Shown in pieces: positions 14,392 to 22,000 of a DNA stretch of 37,482 nt; the first letter of the stretch is position 1; each line of letters opens with the position of its first letter. Under the pieces are notes generated by a model. That model had not been told where the DNA came from, searched no databases, and was given only the letters and a program-made list of their open reading frames with translations. The DNA lies in the NCBI GenBank assembly GCA_016292255.1, contig JAEEZZ010000038.1, positions 1 to 37,482 of the forward strand, read 5' to 3'. The stretch comes from Oscillospiraceae bacterium (GTDB taxonomy: Bacteria > Bacillota > Clostridia > Oscillospirales > Oscillospiraceae). A program made the translations under genes and the position numbers.

Positions 14392-16263
14392 ATGAAAAAA
14401 CTGTTTTGCCTCGTTCTTTCCGTCCTTATCCTTGCCGGGATGCTCTTCCAGGCAGTTCCCGCCGCCCTGGCCGCCGGCTCCGACGCCAATCTGACCGCCG
14501 CGCCGCTCACCGTCCCTACCGTCTCCTGCAACGCAGGGGCGCAGAATTACGATTGGTATTCGGCACGCCCCGTTTCGTCCATGCTGTGCGCCAACAGCGA
14601 CGGCTCCTTCACGCGGGTGGAGGCCGTCGGCTCAAAGCTGATCTGCGAGGTCTACAATGCAGACGGCAGTTTCCGCTCCGGGAAGGAGCTGCCCGTTGAG
14701 CTTCCCCTCTACGGCGGAGCCTACGCCGGAACGAACTATCGTTTCGCGGTTTTCGGCCAGGAAAACAACGCCGAAAGCAACTCCGCAGAGGTGATTCGGG
14801 TCGTCCGCTACGACGAGAACTGGAACCGGATCGACAGCGTCAGCCTCAGAGGGGCAAATACCGTTTGCCCCTTCGACGCCGGCAGCCTGCGCATGGTGCA
14901 GTCCGGGGATATGCTCTATATCCTCACCTGTCATTTGATGTACACCACCTCCAACGACGGTCTGCGCCACCAGGCGAACCTGACCCTGGCCGTGCATATT
15001 CCGACCATGCAGATCACGGATTGCCGATCCGCGATCTCCAGCTGGTCCACCGGCTACGCCTCCCACAGCTTCAACCAGTTTATTCTGGCGGACGGGCAGG
15101 ATCTGCTGACGCTGGATCACTGGGAGTTCGGCAGCGGCGGCCGCGGCGCGATCGTTCACTGCTATGCGAACGCGGCAGGCGCTTCGACGCTGCCCGGCAC
15201 GGCCGCCTACGTGAACGCCTTCCCCTTTGCCCCGGGAAGCGAAAATTATTGCGGCGCTGATCTCGGCGGCTTTGCAGCCCTCAACGGCAAAAGCTATCTG
15301 GTGGCAGGCAGCTCCGTTCCGCTGAACGCGACGAATCTGTACGGGCAGAGAAACGTGTTCGTCTCCGTCGTCAAGGGTGCGTCGCCCTTCTCTGCCAGCA
15401 GCACGCAGACGCTTTGGCTGACGAATTACGCCGAGGGCAGCAACGTCTCCATCTCCAACCCGCAGACGGTCAAGCTCAGCGGCGACCAACTTCTGGTGCT
15501 TTGGCAGGAGAACGACGTACTGCGCTGGACCTGCGTCAACAACAGCGGCACAAAAACCTGCCCGGTTTATTCCGGCAACGCAAAGCTCTCCGACTGCCAG
15601 CCCATTCTGGTCGACGGCAAGGTCATCTGGTACTACACCGACGACAGCATGCCCGTGTTCTGCCAGATCAGCGCGTCGAACCTCAGTAAGCTGACGACCG
15701 TGGACAGCAGCATGGTGACGTCGACGCCGGGTCTCCCCTTCACGGACGTGCCCATCGGCGCATGGTACTCCGCGCCGGTCGTCTGGGCGCTGGGGCAGGG
15801 CATTACGAGCGGTACTTCCGCGACGACCTTCTCGCCCAGCGCCAGCTGCACCCGCGCGCAGTTCGTCACCTTCCTCTGGCGCGCGGCAGGCTCCCCCGAA
15901 CCGGAAAACACGGAGTGCCCCTTCGAGGACGTCTCGCCGGAGAGCTACTACTGCAAGGCTGCGACCTGGGCGGAGGAGAACGGATACGTCACGGGCGTCC
16001 AGGAGGGCGTCTTCGGCGCGGACGCAGCCTGCACCAGAGCCCAGGCCATGACGATCCTGTGGCGGTACAGCGACTCGCCGGAGGTCTCCATATATTATTT
16101 CCCGTTCGACGACGTCCCCAGCGACGCGTATTTCTACAAGGCGGTGCGCTGGGCCTACAAGAACCACGTCACGGCCGGCACCTCTGAGAAAAAGTTCTCG
16201 CCCGACAATCCCTGTTCCCGCGCCGAGATGGTCACGTTCCTGTATAAATTGCTCGCAAGCTGA
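14392..16263 (+). CDS. secreted SLH-domain surface protein
   Basis: 623 aa from ATG 14392, 8 nt or more after AAAAGGAAA. A signal peptide (MKKLFCLVLSVLILAG, cleavage after ALA near residue 27) is clear. The middle, about 30-440, is a beta-rich domain with repeated strands (VVRYDENWNRID, QDLLTLDHWEF), like a beta-propeller of surface proteins; I do not recognise its family. Residues about 445-623 are three SLH modules, each starting FxDVP/FEDVS/FDDVP with AxxWAxxxGxxxG and TRAQ motifs. These bind pyruvylated wall polymers and fix the protein to the cell surface. It shares no function with the CRISPR genes around it; it splits the locus into an effector part and a signalling part. Confidence 0.85.
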   Translation: MKKLFCLVLSVLILAGMLFQAVPAALAAGSDANLTAAPLTVPTVSCNAGAQNYDWYSARPVSSMLCANSDGSFTRVEAVGSKLICEVYNADGSFRSGKELPVELPLYGGAYAGTNYRFAVFGQENNAESNSAEVIRVVRYDENWNRIDSVSLRGANTVCPFDAGSLRMVQSGDMLYILTCHLMYTTSNDGLRHQANLTLAVHIPTMQITDCRSAISSWSTGYASHSFNQFILADGQDLLTLDHWEFGSGGRGAIVHCYANAAGASTLPGTAAYVNAFPFAPGSENYCGADLGGFAALNGKSYLVAGSSVPLNATNLYGQRNVFVSVVKGASPFSASSTQTLWLTNYAEGSNVSISNPQTVKLSGDQLLVLWQENDVLRWTCVNNSGTKTCPVYSGNAKLSDCQPILVDGKVIWYYTDDSMPVFCQISASNLSKLTTVDSSMVTSTPGLPFTDVPIGAWYSAPVVWALGQGITSGTSATTFSPSASCTRAQFVTFLWRAAGSPEPENTECPFEDVSPESYYCKAATWAEENGYVTGVQEGVFGADAACTRAQAMTILWRYSDSPEVSIYYFPFDDVPSDAYFYKAVRWAYKNHVTAGTSEKKFSPDNPCSRAEMVTFLYKLLAS

Positions 16264-16270
16264 GACGAAA

Positions 16271-16323
16271 AAGGGGCTGTGAAGTCCGGGAGTGTTTTTC
16301 TCTCCTTTTCTTCACAGCCCCTT
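16271..16323. repeat. dispersed hairpin repeat, copy 1 (terminator-like)
   Basis: Arms AAGGGGCTGTGAA (16271-16283) and TTCACAGCCCCTT (16311-16323) make a perfect 13-bp stem with a 27-nt loop, followed by CCAAAAAA. It ends the SLH gene. The same element occurs in reverse orientation at 37340-37392, so it is a dispersed repeat and not just a local terminator. Confidence 0.8.
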
Positions 16324-16341
16324 CCAAAAAAGAGAAAAAAT

Positions 16342-16713
16342 ATGAATCACAGCTTTGTCAATCTCACGAATCATCCCTCAGTGCGGTGGAGCGACGCTCA
16401 GCGCCGAGCCGCGCTGGAATACGGCCCCATTCGGGATCTGCCCTTTCCCGCGATCTCGGAGCGCGACATGCTTGAAGACCTCTCCCGCCTCGCCGCGGAC
16501 TATCTGGAAAAAATCAAGGCCTTCGAGAATCCCGTGGTGCTGATTCAGGGCGAGGCCGTTTTCAGCTATCGCCTGGTTCGCCTGCTGGAGCAGGCCGGGA
16601 TCCCCGCGCTCGCCGCCGTCAGCCGCCGTCAGGTACAGGAAACCGTCCTCCCGGACGGCACGACGCAGAAAACCGCCTACTTCGTTTTCGAAGGTTTTCG
16701 CCTGTATTGGTGA
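16342..16713 (+). CDS. Csx20-like CARF-fold protein, candidate ring nuclease
   Basis: 123 aa from ATG 16342; the in-frame ATG 16279 lies inside the upstream hairpin and is unlikely. The start FVNLTNHP is a first Rossmann-type strand. The middle VVLIQGEAVFSYRLVRLLEQ, then a second strand, SRRQVQE, and the ending FVFEGFRLYW, follow the pattern I recall for Csx20 (LIQGxxGxxYxxV, TTxR, FRxY). Csx20, Csx15 and Csx16 are small CARF-superfamily proteins linked to type III CRISPR, and several are ring nucleases that destroy cyclic oligoadenylate. The gene stands directly before the CARF-HEPN operon, which fits that role. The overall similarity is remembered, not searched, so Csx20-like is a cautious name. 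Confidence 0.6.
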   Translation: MNHSFVNLTNHPSVRWSDAQRRAALEYGPIRDLPFPAISERDMLEDLSRLAADYLEKIKAFENPVVLIQGEAVFSYRLVRLLEQAGIPALAAVSRRQVQETVLPDGTTQKTAYFVFEGFRLYW

Positions 16714-16741
16714 TGATATCCTATTTTTTGCTCCCATCGTC

Positions 16742-16769
16742 TTGACGAATCGTGATAAAACTATATAAT
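16742..16769 (+). promoter_or_regulatory. promoter of the CARF operon
   Basis: TTGACG (16742-16747), a 16-nt spacer and TATAAT (16764-16769) lie 28 nt after the Csx20-like gene. Transcription would start near 16776, giving a leader of about 75 nt to ATG 16853. The signalling operon thus has its own promoter, separate from the CRISPR effector genes. Confidence 0.75.
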
Positions 16770-16852
16770 AACAGTAGATGTGGCGACTGCGTCTGAGGCC
16801 TTATACCGCTGTTTTTCAAAACGGACTTCTACATTATTATGGAGCTGCTGAC

Positions 16853-18934
16853 ATGGAACGTGAAACCGTAATTTTGACGACTTTGAGTATGAGCACAAGC
16901 AGGAAAAACTACAGCTATTACTATTTTGAAAAAGACGGGAAACGGCTGTACTGTGACGGGCTGTTATCGGTCGAGGCCGGAACAAAATACTATATGAGCC
17001 AGTATGGAGTTGACCGGATTGTAGTTATCGCTTCCAAAGAAACACAGGAAGCGCAAATTGGGCAGAAAACGGTAAGCGCAGATAAGCGTCTGCTTGAAGG
17101 ACGCAGTCTCGCAAGGATTTCTTCATTCAAGCAGGCATCTACCGACGCGGATTTGTTCTTTGAGCGTATTTCTTTTTTCTGGAATGGCTTCCAAACAAAA
17201 GACTTCGGGAAAGAGATCGACGGTATCCGCAAGCGCGAATTGATTTCGATTACCAGAAAGGTGCTGCAATCAAAGGGCGTTCGGAATCCAAAATCGGAAT
17301 GGTTCGACGCGATTTGCAGAAACGGCTTGTATCCGGCTATTTCCGCTGCCGTAAAAACTGATATTGAGCAAGCCTTTCTGAAAGAAGCGGATTATCAGCG
17401 ATACAGCGATTCTGCCTGGAAGGAAGCTGAACTGGATTTTCAGGAAAAGATGGATCGGCGTATCTCGGCAGATGATTTCTTTGCCTGGATCGAGAAAAAT
17501 GAGAAAAAGCTCTCCTGGCTGGCAAAGGAAGCCTTCTGCCGCATCTATCAGGACCGATTGAATCAGTGGCTTGCAGAGGCGGATCTTCACAGCGCTGAAG
17601 CCGCAAATACCATGCGTGAACGCGCAATCCAATACCGGGATGCAATTCTGCGCTTGACAGAAGAAATCAATGTTCTCAAGACAAACCGATTGCAGAGAGA
17701 ATTGGCATATCTTCAGAGAACGTTGTATATTGCCCTCGCTCCAGACCTTAAGTTGTCCAGATTGGATGTTGCAGAAGAGAATGCTCCGATCATCACCGTC
17801 GTCTCCGACCAAGACGTTTACGAGATCATCCGGCACATCCGGGGCAGCGAAACCGCGGATATTCGCCTGCTGATTGACGTTCAGGGCGGGAACCGCACCT
17901 CCAGCTACGAAATGAATTCTCTGCTTTCGATTCTGAAAAACTATGAGAGCATTGATTGCAGCTTCTGTGCGGTCGATTTCAACGTGCGGAACTACGCTAA
18001 CAAGATCCAGGACGAGACACAGCGATACAGCATCGCCGATTTGGTAGCGGCAATGAACGCATTTATCACTTACGGCCGCGCAAAGCAATTTCAGAAGTAC
18101 TGCGAAAAATCGATTGCAAAAAAGGAACCGGACGTGAATCCGCTTCTGAATGAAATGACCAAATTGGAGGAGTCTCTTACCCTTTGCAACGTTTCCGGCA
18201 TCAAAGATGCCCTTAGAAACATCAAGCGGCTGTTTGCCGATCGAAATGCTGTCGGGAAAACGTTCCAGGACGCCTATCTCCGGACACTACAGGACGGAAT
18301 CGAGCGCGACTATCGAGACATTATCATCACTCCTGATGAGAGTATCGACCTGGAATCTCTGATCGGATGGACGATCAAAAAGGGCTTTTTCCAGCAGGCT
18401 ATCACACTTGCAGAAGCGCTGATTCCTAATGAGATTGTCCGCTGTGGGATTCTCTATTACGCCGACACGCCCGAAACACGAAATAAGGCAAAAAAAATGT
18501 TTGCAGAGAAACTCAGAGATACAGATGAGCGCGAGCGGTGGAAGTTCAGAGATTTGGATTACTATTTCATCAAATGCTACTGTATTCCAAGCGTGCTTCG
18601 TGCTGCGTTTGAAAAAGCGAACCCCAAAAGGCTTTCAAAAGACAATAAGCCGCTAAAGAACGATCCCTCGATTCTCCTGTCGTTGTTAGACAAGAATAAC
18701 AATGCAACCTTTACGCAGATCAGCGATTTGATGAATCGCTACCGGGATATCTGTGATCTTAGAAATACGATCGCTCACGCATCCGGGGAAACGGTCAGCA
18801 GCGGCATGCTAAAGAAAAAAATGGACGGTTTTTGGAAGGCTTTCCGCAAGTGCAAGCAATGGGCCGATAAAAACTCCAAGACGATTCTTTTCTTAAAATA
18901 CGAAGAGATTGCAAATTCACAGAATCGGAGGTAG
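16853..18934 (+). CDS. TM1812-type CARF-HEPN ribonuclease (Csx1/Csm6-like)
   Basis: 693 aa from ATG 16853, 8 nt after GGAG; the upstream ATG 16778 has no ribosome site and adds residues foreign to the fold. Residues 1-60 (ETVILTTLSMSTSRKNY, DGLLSVEAG, DRIVVIAS) and a later part around 342-400 (DVQGGNRTSS at 342-351, then a YSIADLV segment) form a TM1812-like CARF domain, split by about 250 residues of helical insertion. DxxxGxR is the ligand-loop motif. The C-terminal third is helical with the HEPN motif RNTIAH (Arg637, His642). CARF-HEPN enzymes bind cyclic oligoadenylate made by Cas10 and degrade RNA. At 693 aa it is longer than usual Csx1/Csm6 (400-500 aa), due to the insertion. The base composition is more AT-rich than the flanking surface genes, suggesting transfer. 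Confidence 0.85.
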   Translation: MERETVILTTLSMSTSRKNYSYYYFEKDGKRLYCDGLLSVEAGTKYYMSQYGVDRIVVIASKETQEAQIGQKTVSADKRLLEGRSLARISSFKQASTDADLFFERISFFWNGFQTKDFGKEIDGIRKRELISITRKVLQSKGVRNPKSEWFDAICRNGLYPAISAAVKTDIEQAFLKEADYQRYSDSAWKEAELDFQEKMDRRISADDFFAWIEKNEKKLSWLAKEAFCRIYQDRLNQWLAEADLHSAEAANTMRERAIQYRDAILRLTEEINVLKTNRLQRELAYLQRTLYIALAPDLKLSRLDVAEENAPIITVVSDQDVYEIIRHIRGSETADIRLLIDVQGGNRTSSYEMNSLLSILKNYESIDCSFCAVDFNVRNYANKIQDETQRYSIADLVAAMNAFITYGRAKQFQKYCEKSIAKKEPDVNPLLNEMTKLEESLTLCNVSGIKDALRNIKRLFADRNAVGKTFQDAYLRTLQDGIERDYRDIIITPDESIDLESLIGWTIKKGFFQQAITLAEALIPNEIVRCGILYYADTPETRNKAKKMFAEKLRDTDERERWKFRDLDYYFIKCYCIPSVLRAAFEKANPKRLSKDNKPLKNDPSILLSLLDKNNNATFTQISDLMNRYRDICDLRNTIAHASGETVSSGMLKKKMDGFWKAFRKCKQWADKNSKTILFLKYEEIANSQNRR

Positions 18935-18941
18935 CAAGGAA

Positions 18942-19550
18942 TTGAAGAAATTTATCACGTTCATTCCACGGCAAGCAGAAAACGCGCTGAAGTCACACGT
19001 CTATCAAGCGGTGGACAATCAGCGTCTGGCCTATGAAAAGCCAACGAAATTTCCGGTTGTTTCTCTTCTTCACGGCTTTGCGGAGAAAGACGAAACCGTT
19101 CAGGTAATTACGGTCTGCGAAGATTATGACAATTCTCGCCGTAATTTGGAATGTTTAAAACAGGAGCTTGAAGTTGTCTCTGCAGACATGGCTACATCAA
19201 TCCAACTTGTTGTTTTAGACGTTCCCTACGATGATGGAATCGATGCTCAGCTGGAAACCTTTCAGAAGCTAATCGACGTAATAGAGGATAACGACCTTCT
19301 GTTTGCCTGCATCACCTATGGAGGCAAGCCTACTCCCGTAATACAGACTATGGTACTGCGCTATGCCAAGTTGGCTCGAAAAAACACGACCATCCGCTGC
19401 GTTGTTTACGGTCAGCTTGATCACGAAACGGGGATTGCGAAAATCTATGACGTGACGGCTCTTATGCGGATGGATGACATTCTGCGATTGCTTGCCAGCT
19501 CCGGCGCCAAGGATATCAAGTCATCGATCCGGAAGATTCTGGAACTCTGA
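18942..19550 (+). CDS. stand-alone CARF-like protein, TM1812 type
   Basis: 202 aa. I choose TTG 18942, 10 nt after GGAGG and 7 nt after the previous stop, because the residues KKFITFIP that follow are the first CARF strand; an ATG at 18909 inside the upstream gene is possible. The middle has VITVCEDYDNS and VVLDVPYDDG. The second half has LLFACITYGGKPTP (matching the DITHGxR loop of TM1812), then VVYGQLD and KIYDVTALM, the usual closing strands. So it is a whole CARF domain with no effector domain fused. The ligand loop has Lys-Pro where Arg-Ser is common. It could be a ring nuclease, a decoy, or a sensor that acts through the next gene, which starts 9 nt later. The absence of an effector domain makes the third option attractive. 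Confidence 0.75.
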   Translation: MKKFITFIPRQAENALKSHVYQAVDNQRLAYEKPTKFPVVSLLHGFAEKDETVQVITVCEDYDNSRRNLECLKQELEVVSADMATSIQLVVLDVPYDDGIDAQLETFQKLIDVIEDNDLLFACITYGGKPTPVIQTMVLRYAKLARKNTTIRCVVYGQLDHETGIAKIYDVTALMRMDDILRLLASSGAKDIKSSIRKILEL

Positions 19551-19559
19551 GGTGGAAGG

Positions 19560-20444
19560 ATGAGGCGTATTGTTTTTTCTGAGGAAGAGCAGAATACACT
19601 GAACGCGATTGGAAACCGCAAACCCACGCCCGGAGAAGGACAAGCCGCAGCGCTGAAGGATTGGACATGTGAGCTTTGGGCGGCGCTTGGAAGCATTCTG
19701 GTTGAATCTGTGTACCCAAAGCTAAATTATACCGAAGAGGATGCTCTTTCTGACGCATTGGATGCCTTTATCAAAGGCTGCGAAGCCTATTCCCCCGAAA
19801 AAGGGGATCTGGCATCTTATGCCGCACGAGCCCTGTTTCGCAACGCGAAAACGACTGAGGGGCAGGAATTATCAACCCAAAGCCGCATGGTTTCTACCGT
19901 TTTCACAGACGAAGACGGGGAAGAAACGGAAATGGAATTTACGGACGGAGAAGATGCAAGTCGGCATCTTACTGTTTCCGCAGAGGAAAAGCAGGCAAAC
20001 CAGCGTCTGCTGGAGCTTGCAGCACAAGTCCAATATCTGCAAACAAACGGCAGCAGAGAGCGTAAAAATTCTACCAGAGCACTGTTTTTCCCCCTGTGGT
20101 TTACGGAAAAGGCCAGTTGTGCCATCATGAAATATGACTTGATTCTGGATTCGGATCGAGATGTTTTTGATGCCATGGACACGGCCTATCTGGATTTCTT
20201 CGTGTCTTTCCCCTGCCGCAGCAGTGCGGCGTTGGCAGATACACCTCTGCGCAGCATGCAGGAAATCTGTCCGGGCGAGCCTGAAAAGCAACTCCGTTGG
20301 TCAGTTAAAAATTGGCTCCCGGCAAAGGTTCCAATTCAATACCTACTTCCCATAAAGCGCTACGGGAATGATGTAATTACCAATTCCAGGAAGGACTACG
20401 TTCAGACAATTGCAAAGATCCTCGAAGCATCAGAATCTGAATAA
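19560..20444 (+). CDS. sigma-70 region-2-like protein in CARF operon
   Basis: 294 aa from ATG 19560, just after GGTGGAAGG and 9 nt after the CARF gene. Residues about 60-97 (EDALSDALDAFIKGCEAYSPEKGDLASYAARALFRNAK) look like sigma-70 region 2, where a helix before YxPxKG and SYA contacts the RNA polymerase. An acidic segment follows (DEDGEETEMEF). The C-terminal half contains AAQVQYLQTNGSRERKN and later KDYVQTIAKILEA, but I see no clear region 4. Known relatives: in the CalpL-CalpT-CalpS type III system, a CARF-type sensor controls a sigma factor. Here there is no protease or anti-sigma gene. Whether it acts as a sigma factor, or only looks like one over 40 residues, cannot be decided by eye. 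Confidence 0.5.
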   Translation: MRRIVFSEEEQNTLNAIGNRKPTPGEGQAAALKDWTCELWAALGSILVESVYPKLNYTEEDALSDALDAFIKGCEAYSPEKGDLASYAARALFRNAKTTEGQELSTQSRMVSTVFTDEDGEETEMEFTDGEDASRHLTVSAEEKQANQRLLELAAQVQYLQTNGSRERKNSTRALFFPLWFTEKASCAIMKYDLILDSDRDVFDAMDTAYLDFFVSFPCRSSAALADTPLRSMQEICPGEPEKQLRWSVKNWLPAKVPIQYLLPIKRYGNDVITNSRKDYVQTIAKILEASESE

Positions 20445-20459
20445 TCTGAATTGTTGCAT

Positions 20460-20496
20460 CCGGCAGCCGAAGTATTCGTTCGGCTGCCGGTTTTTT
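20460..20496 (+). terminator. rho-independent terminator of the CARF operon
   Basis: CCGGCAGCCGAA (20460-20471), a 7-nt loop and its exact complement (20479-20490) are followed by six T. It lies 16 nt after the sigma-like stop codon and closes the operon. Confidence 0.9.
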
Positions 20497-20577
20497 GAAA
20501 ATAATCGTTCCAAAAGTCCAAAAAAGCACCTTCTGCCCCCATATAGAAAACAGAGCACATGAAACGGAGGAATTAAA

Positions 20578-20745
20578 ATGAAACACATTGATTACCTGAA
20601 GCTGTCCAAGAAAAACCGTCGCCTGCTGGATCGTCGGCAGCGGAATACCTGGATCAGCATTCGGCCTGTAACTCAGATAGTCCCCAGCAGTAAAATATAT
20701 CGTCGCCACAAAGTCAAGCGAGAGGTCAGAGACCTGACACTGTAA
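20578..20745 (+). CDS. small basic protein, 55 aa
   Basis: ATG 20578 is 8 nt after ACGGAGG, a strong ribosome site, and the frame ends with TAA 20743-20745. The sequence is rich in Lys and Arg (SKKNRRLLDRRQRN, IYRRHKVKREVRD), with a predicted pI far above 10. It could bind nucleic acid. No family is recognised. It lies 133 nt downstream of the CARF operon terminator and 80 nt before a zinc-ribbon gene; no clear promoter is visible. Confidence 0.6.
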   Translation: MKHIDYLKLSKKNRRLLDRRQRNTWISIRPVTQIVPSSKIYRRHKVKREVRDLTL

Positions 20746-20826
20746 GATTTAGAAAAAACAACAAAAAAGTCCAAAATCTTATTCGTCGCAATCATATATT
20801 CTGTGAATGGAAAAGGAGAATCGTAC

Positions 20827-21027
20827 ATGAATCAATCCAACGTGATCCAGCGCTGCCCGCATTGCGGCAGCATCTGCCTCTCCCCGAGCTATGACAATTC
20901 CCAAAACTACAAGACGTACTTCTTCAAGCCAGGCGCGCTTCGCCTGTTCAAAGCATTTTTCGGCAAGCACACCACGGCCTGCTGGACCTGCCAGGACTGT
21001 GGATTTCAATTTCCGATGGACGATTAA
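20827..21027 (+). CDS. zinc-ribbon protein, 66 aa
   Basis: ATG 20827 lies 9 nt after AAAGGAG; the ATG at 20803 has no ribosome site. A CPHCGS knuckle near the N-terminus and CWTCQDCGFQF near the C-terminus form a zinc ribbon. The central segment YKTYFFKPGALRLFKAFFG is hydrophobic and basic. The pattern is that of small stand-alone zinc ribbons in Clostridia, whose role is unknown. The next gene starts 11 nt later, so the two are probably translated from one transcript. Confidence 0.75.
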   Translation: MNQSNVIQRCPHCGSICLSPSYDNSQNYKTYFFKPGALRLFKAFFGKHTTACWTCQDCGFQFPMDD

Positions 21028-21038
21028 GGAGGTAACTT

Positions 21039-21752
21039 ATGGAATATCAGTCCAGAACTGACGCCCTTCGCGCCGTGCGCGATGCGCTCCCCGTGTTTCG
21101 CAACATTTCCGATCTGTGCAATGCCGCGATCTGCACGCGGCAGCAGTATTATCGCCAGCGCACGATCCGTGCCGCCCGCGCGGACGAGCAGGGACGCGTC
21201 ATCGGCGGCATCCTCGGACTCCTGGCCGCTGACGTCGTCGTGCTCCCGGCTTTCATGCTCAGCAAGGCTGCGCACGCAGGCAAGGGCTCATCCCTGCTCA
21301 CCTTCCTGTTTCTCGCCGTCGGCTTCGCCATCTGGTTTCTGACCGCGCAGCTCGTGCGAAAGCGCTTCCATGCGCGCGGCGAGGCTGAGCGTCCGGAGGA
21401 TCAGACCCTCGAGACCAGGCTGGAGAACATCTCCAATTCACTCGTCAGCATCACACAGCAGAACCAGAAGCTGATCGACGCAATGCCGCGCGATTATCAG
21501 AACTATGAGGCGGTGTGTTTCTTTGAGCAGGCGCTCGCCAATGGAAGAGCCGACAGCATGAAGGAGGCCATCAACCTCTACGAGGAACAGCTGCACCGCA
21601 TGACCATGGAGCAGAACAGCAGACGCGCCATTCAGGAGCAGTACCTGCAAAGCCAAATGATCGCCGACATTCAGAAGAGCTCCCGAGCCGCCGCGATCAA
21701 CTCCGGAATTGCCGCTACCTTCTCCGTGCTGGCGTTCTTAAACCGGGACTGA
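21039..21752 (+). CDS. two-helix membrane protein with coiled coil
   Basis: 237 aa from ATG 21039, 6 nt after AAGGAGG. Residues about 50-75 (VIGGILGLLAADVVVLPAFML) and 82-105 (SSLLTFLFLAVGFAIWFLTAQL) are two membrane helices with a short loop. The N-terminal 48 residues are basic. The C-terminal 130 residues are charged and helical with heptad-like spacing, ending in a weakly hydrophobic Ala-rich stretch (AAAINSGIAATFSVLAFL) that could be a third helix. I do not recognise a family. It follows the zinc-ribbon gene directly and may act with it at the membrane. Confidence 0.75.
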   Translation: MEYQSRTDALRAVRDALPVFRNISDLCNAAICTRQQYYRQRTIRAARADEQGRVIGGILGLLAADVVVLPAFMLSKAAHAGKGSSLLTFLFLAVGFAIWFLTAQLVRKRFHARGEAERPEDQTLETRLENISNSLVSITQQNQKLIDAMPRDYQNYEAVCFFEQALANGRADSMKEAINLYEEQLHRMTMEQNSRRAIQEQYLQSQMIADIQKSSRAAAINSGIAATFSVLAFLNRD

Positions 21753-21823
21753 GTCCATAGAAAACATGAATTTCGTTTACCACACGGAAAATAAAAAAGG
21801 AACAATTAGGGAGGTGTCCTACA

Positions 21824-21910
21824 ATGACTAAATTTTTGATTATCGTTTTTATCGGCGGAATTCTTTGCCTCGCTGCGCTTGCCGGTTATTGGATCGGAAG
21901 CAATCTCTGA
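21824..21910 (+). CDS. single-helix membrane peptide, 28 aa
   Basis: ATG 21824 follows AGGGAGGTG with an ideal spacing of about 8 nt. The 28 codons (TKFLIIVFIGGILCLAALAGYWIGSNL after Met) encode one continuous hydrophobic helix. The ribosome site is much better than expected by chance, so I take it as real. Such peptides can be type I toxins or small membrane regulators; no antisense RNA promoter was identified. Confidence 0.55.
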   Translation: MTKFLIIVFIGGILCLAALAGYWIGSNL

Positions 21911-21933
21911 TGCTGACGCATTACCTGGACAGC

Positions 21934-21963
21934 TTGACGGCAGTTGCTGCCCTATGGTATGAT
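21934..21963 (+). promoter_or_regulatory. sigma-A promoter of the DUF3232-like pair
   Basis: TTGACG (21934-21939), an 18-nt spacer and TATGAT (21958-21963) lie 38 nt before ATG 22001. Confidence 0.6.
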
Positions 21964-22000
21964 AACAGTGTAATATGACGCAATGAAAGGAGCAATTTTT

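Noticed and set aside
14632..16167. Long open frame on the minus strand opposite the SLH gene
   Set aside because: It mirrors the codons of a clear signal-peptide/SLH protein, has no ribosome site and no family signal; GC-rich third positions keep the reverse frame open.
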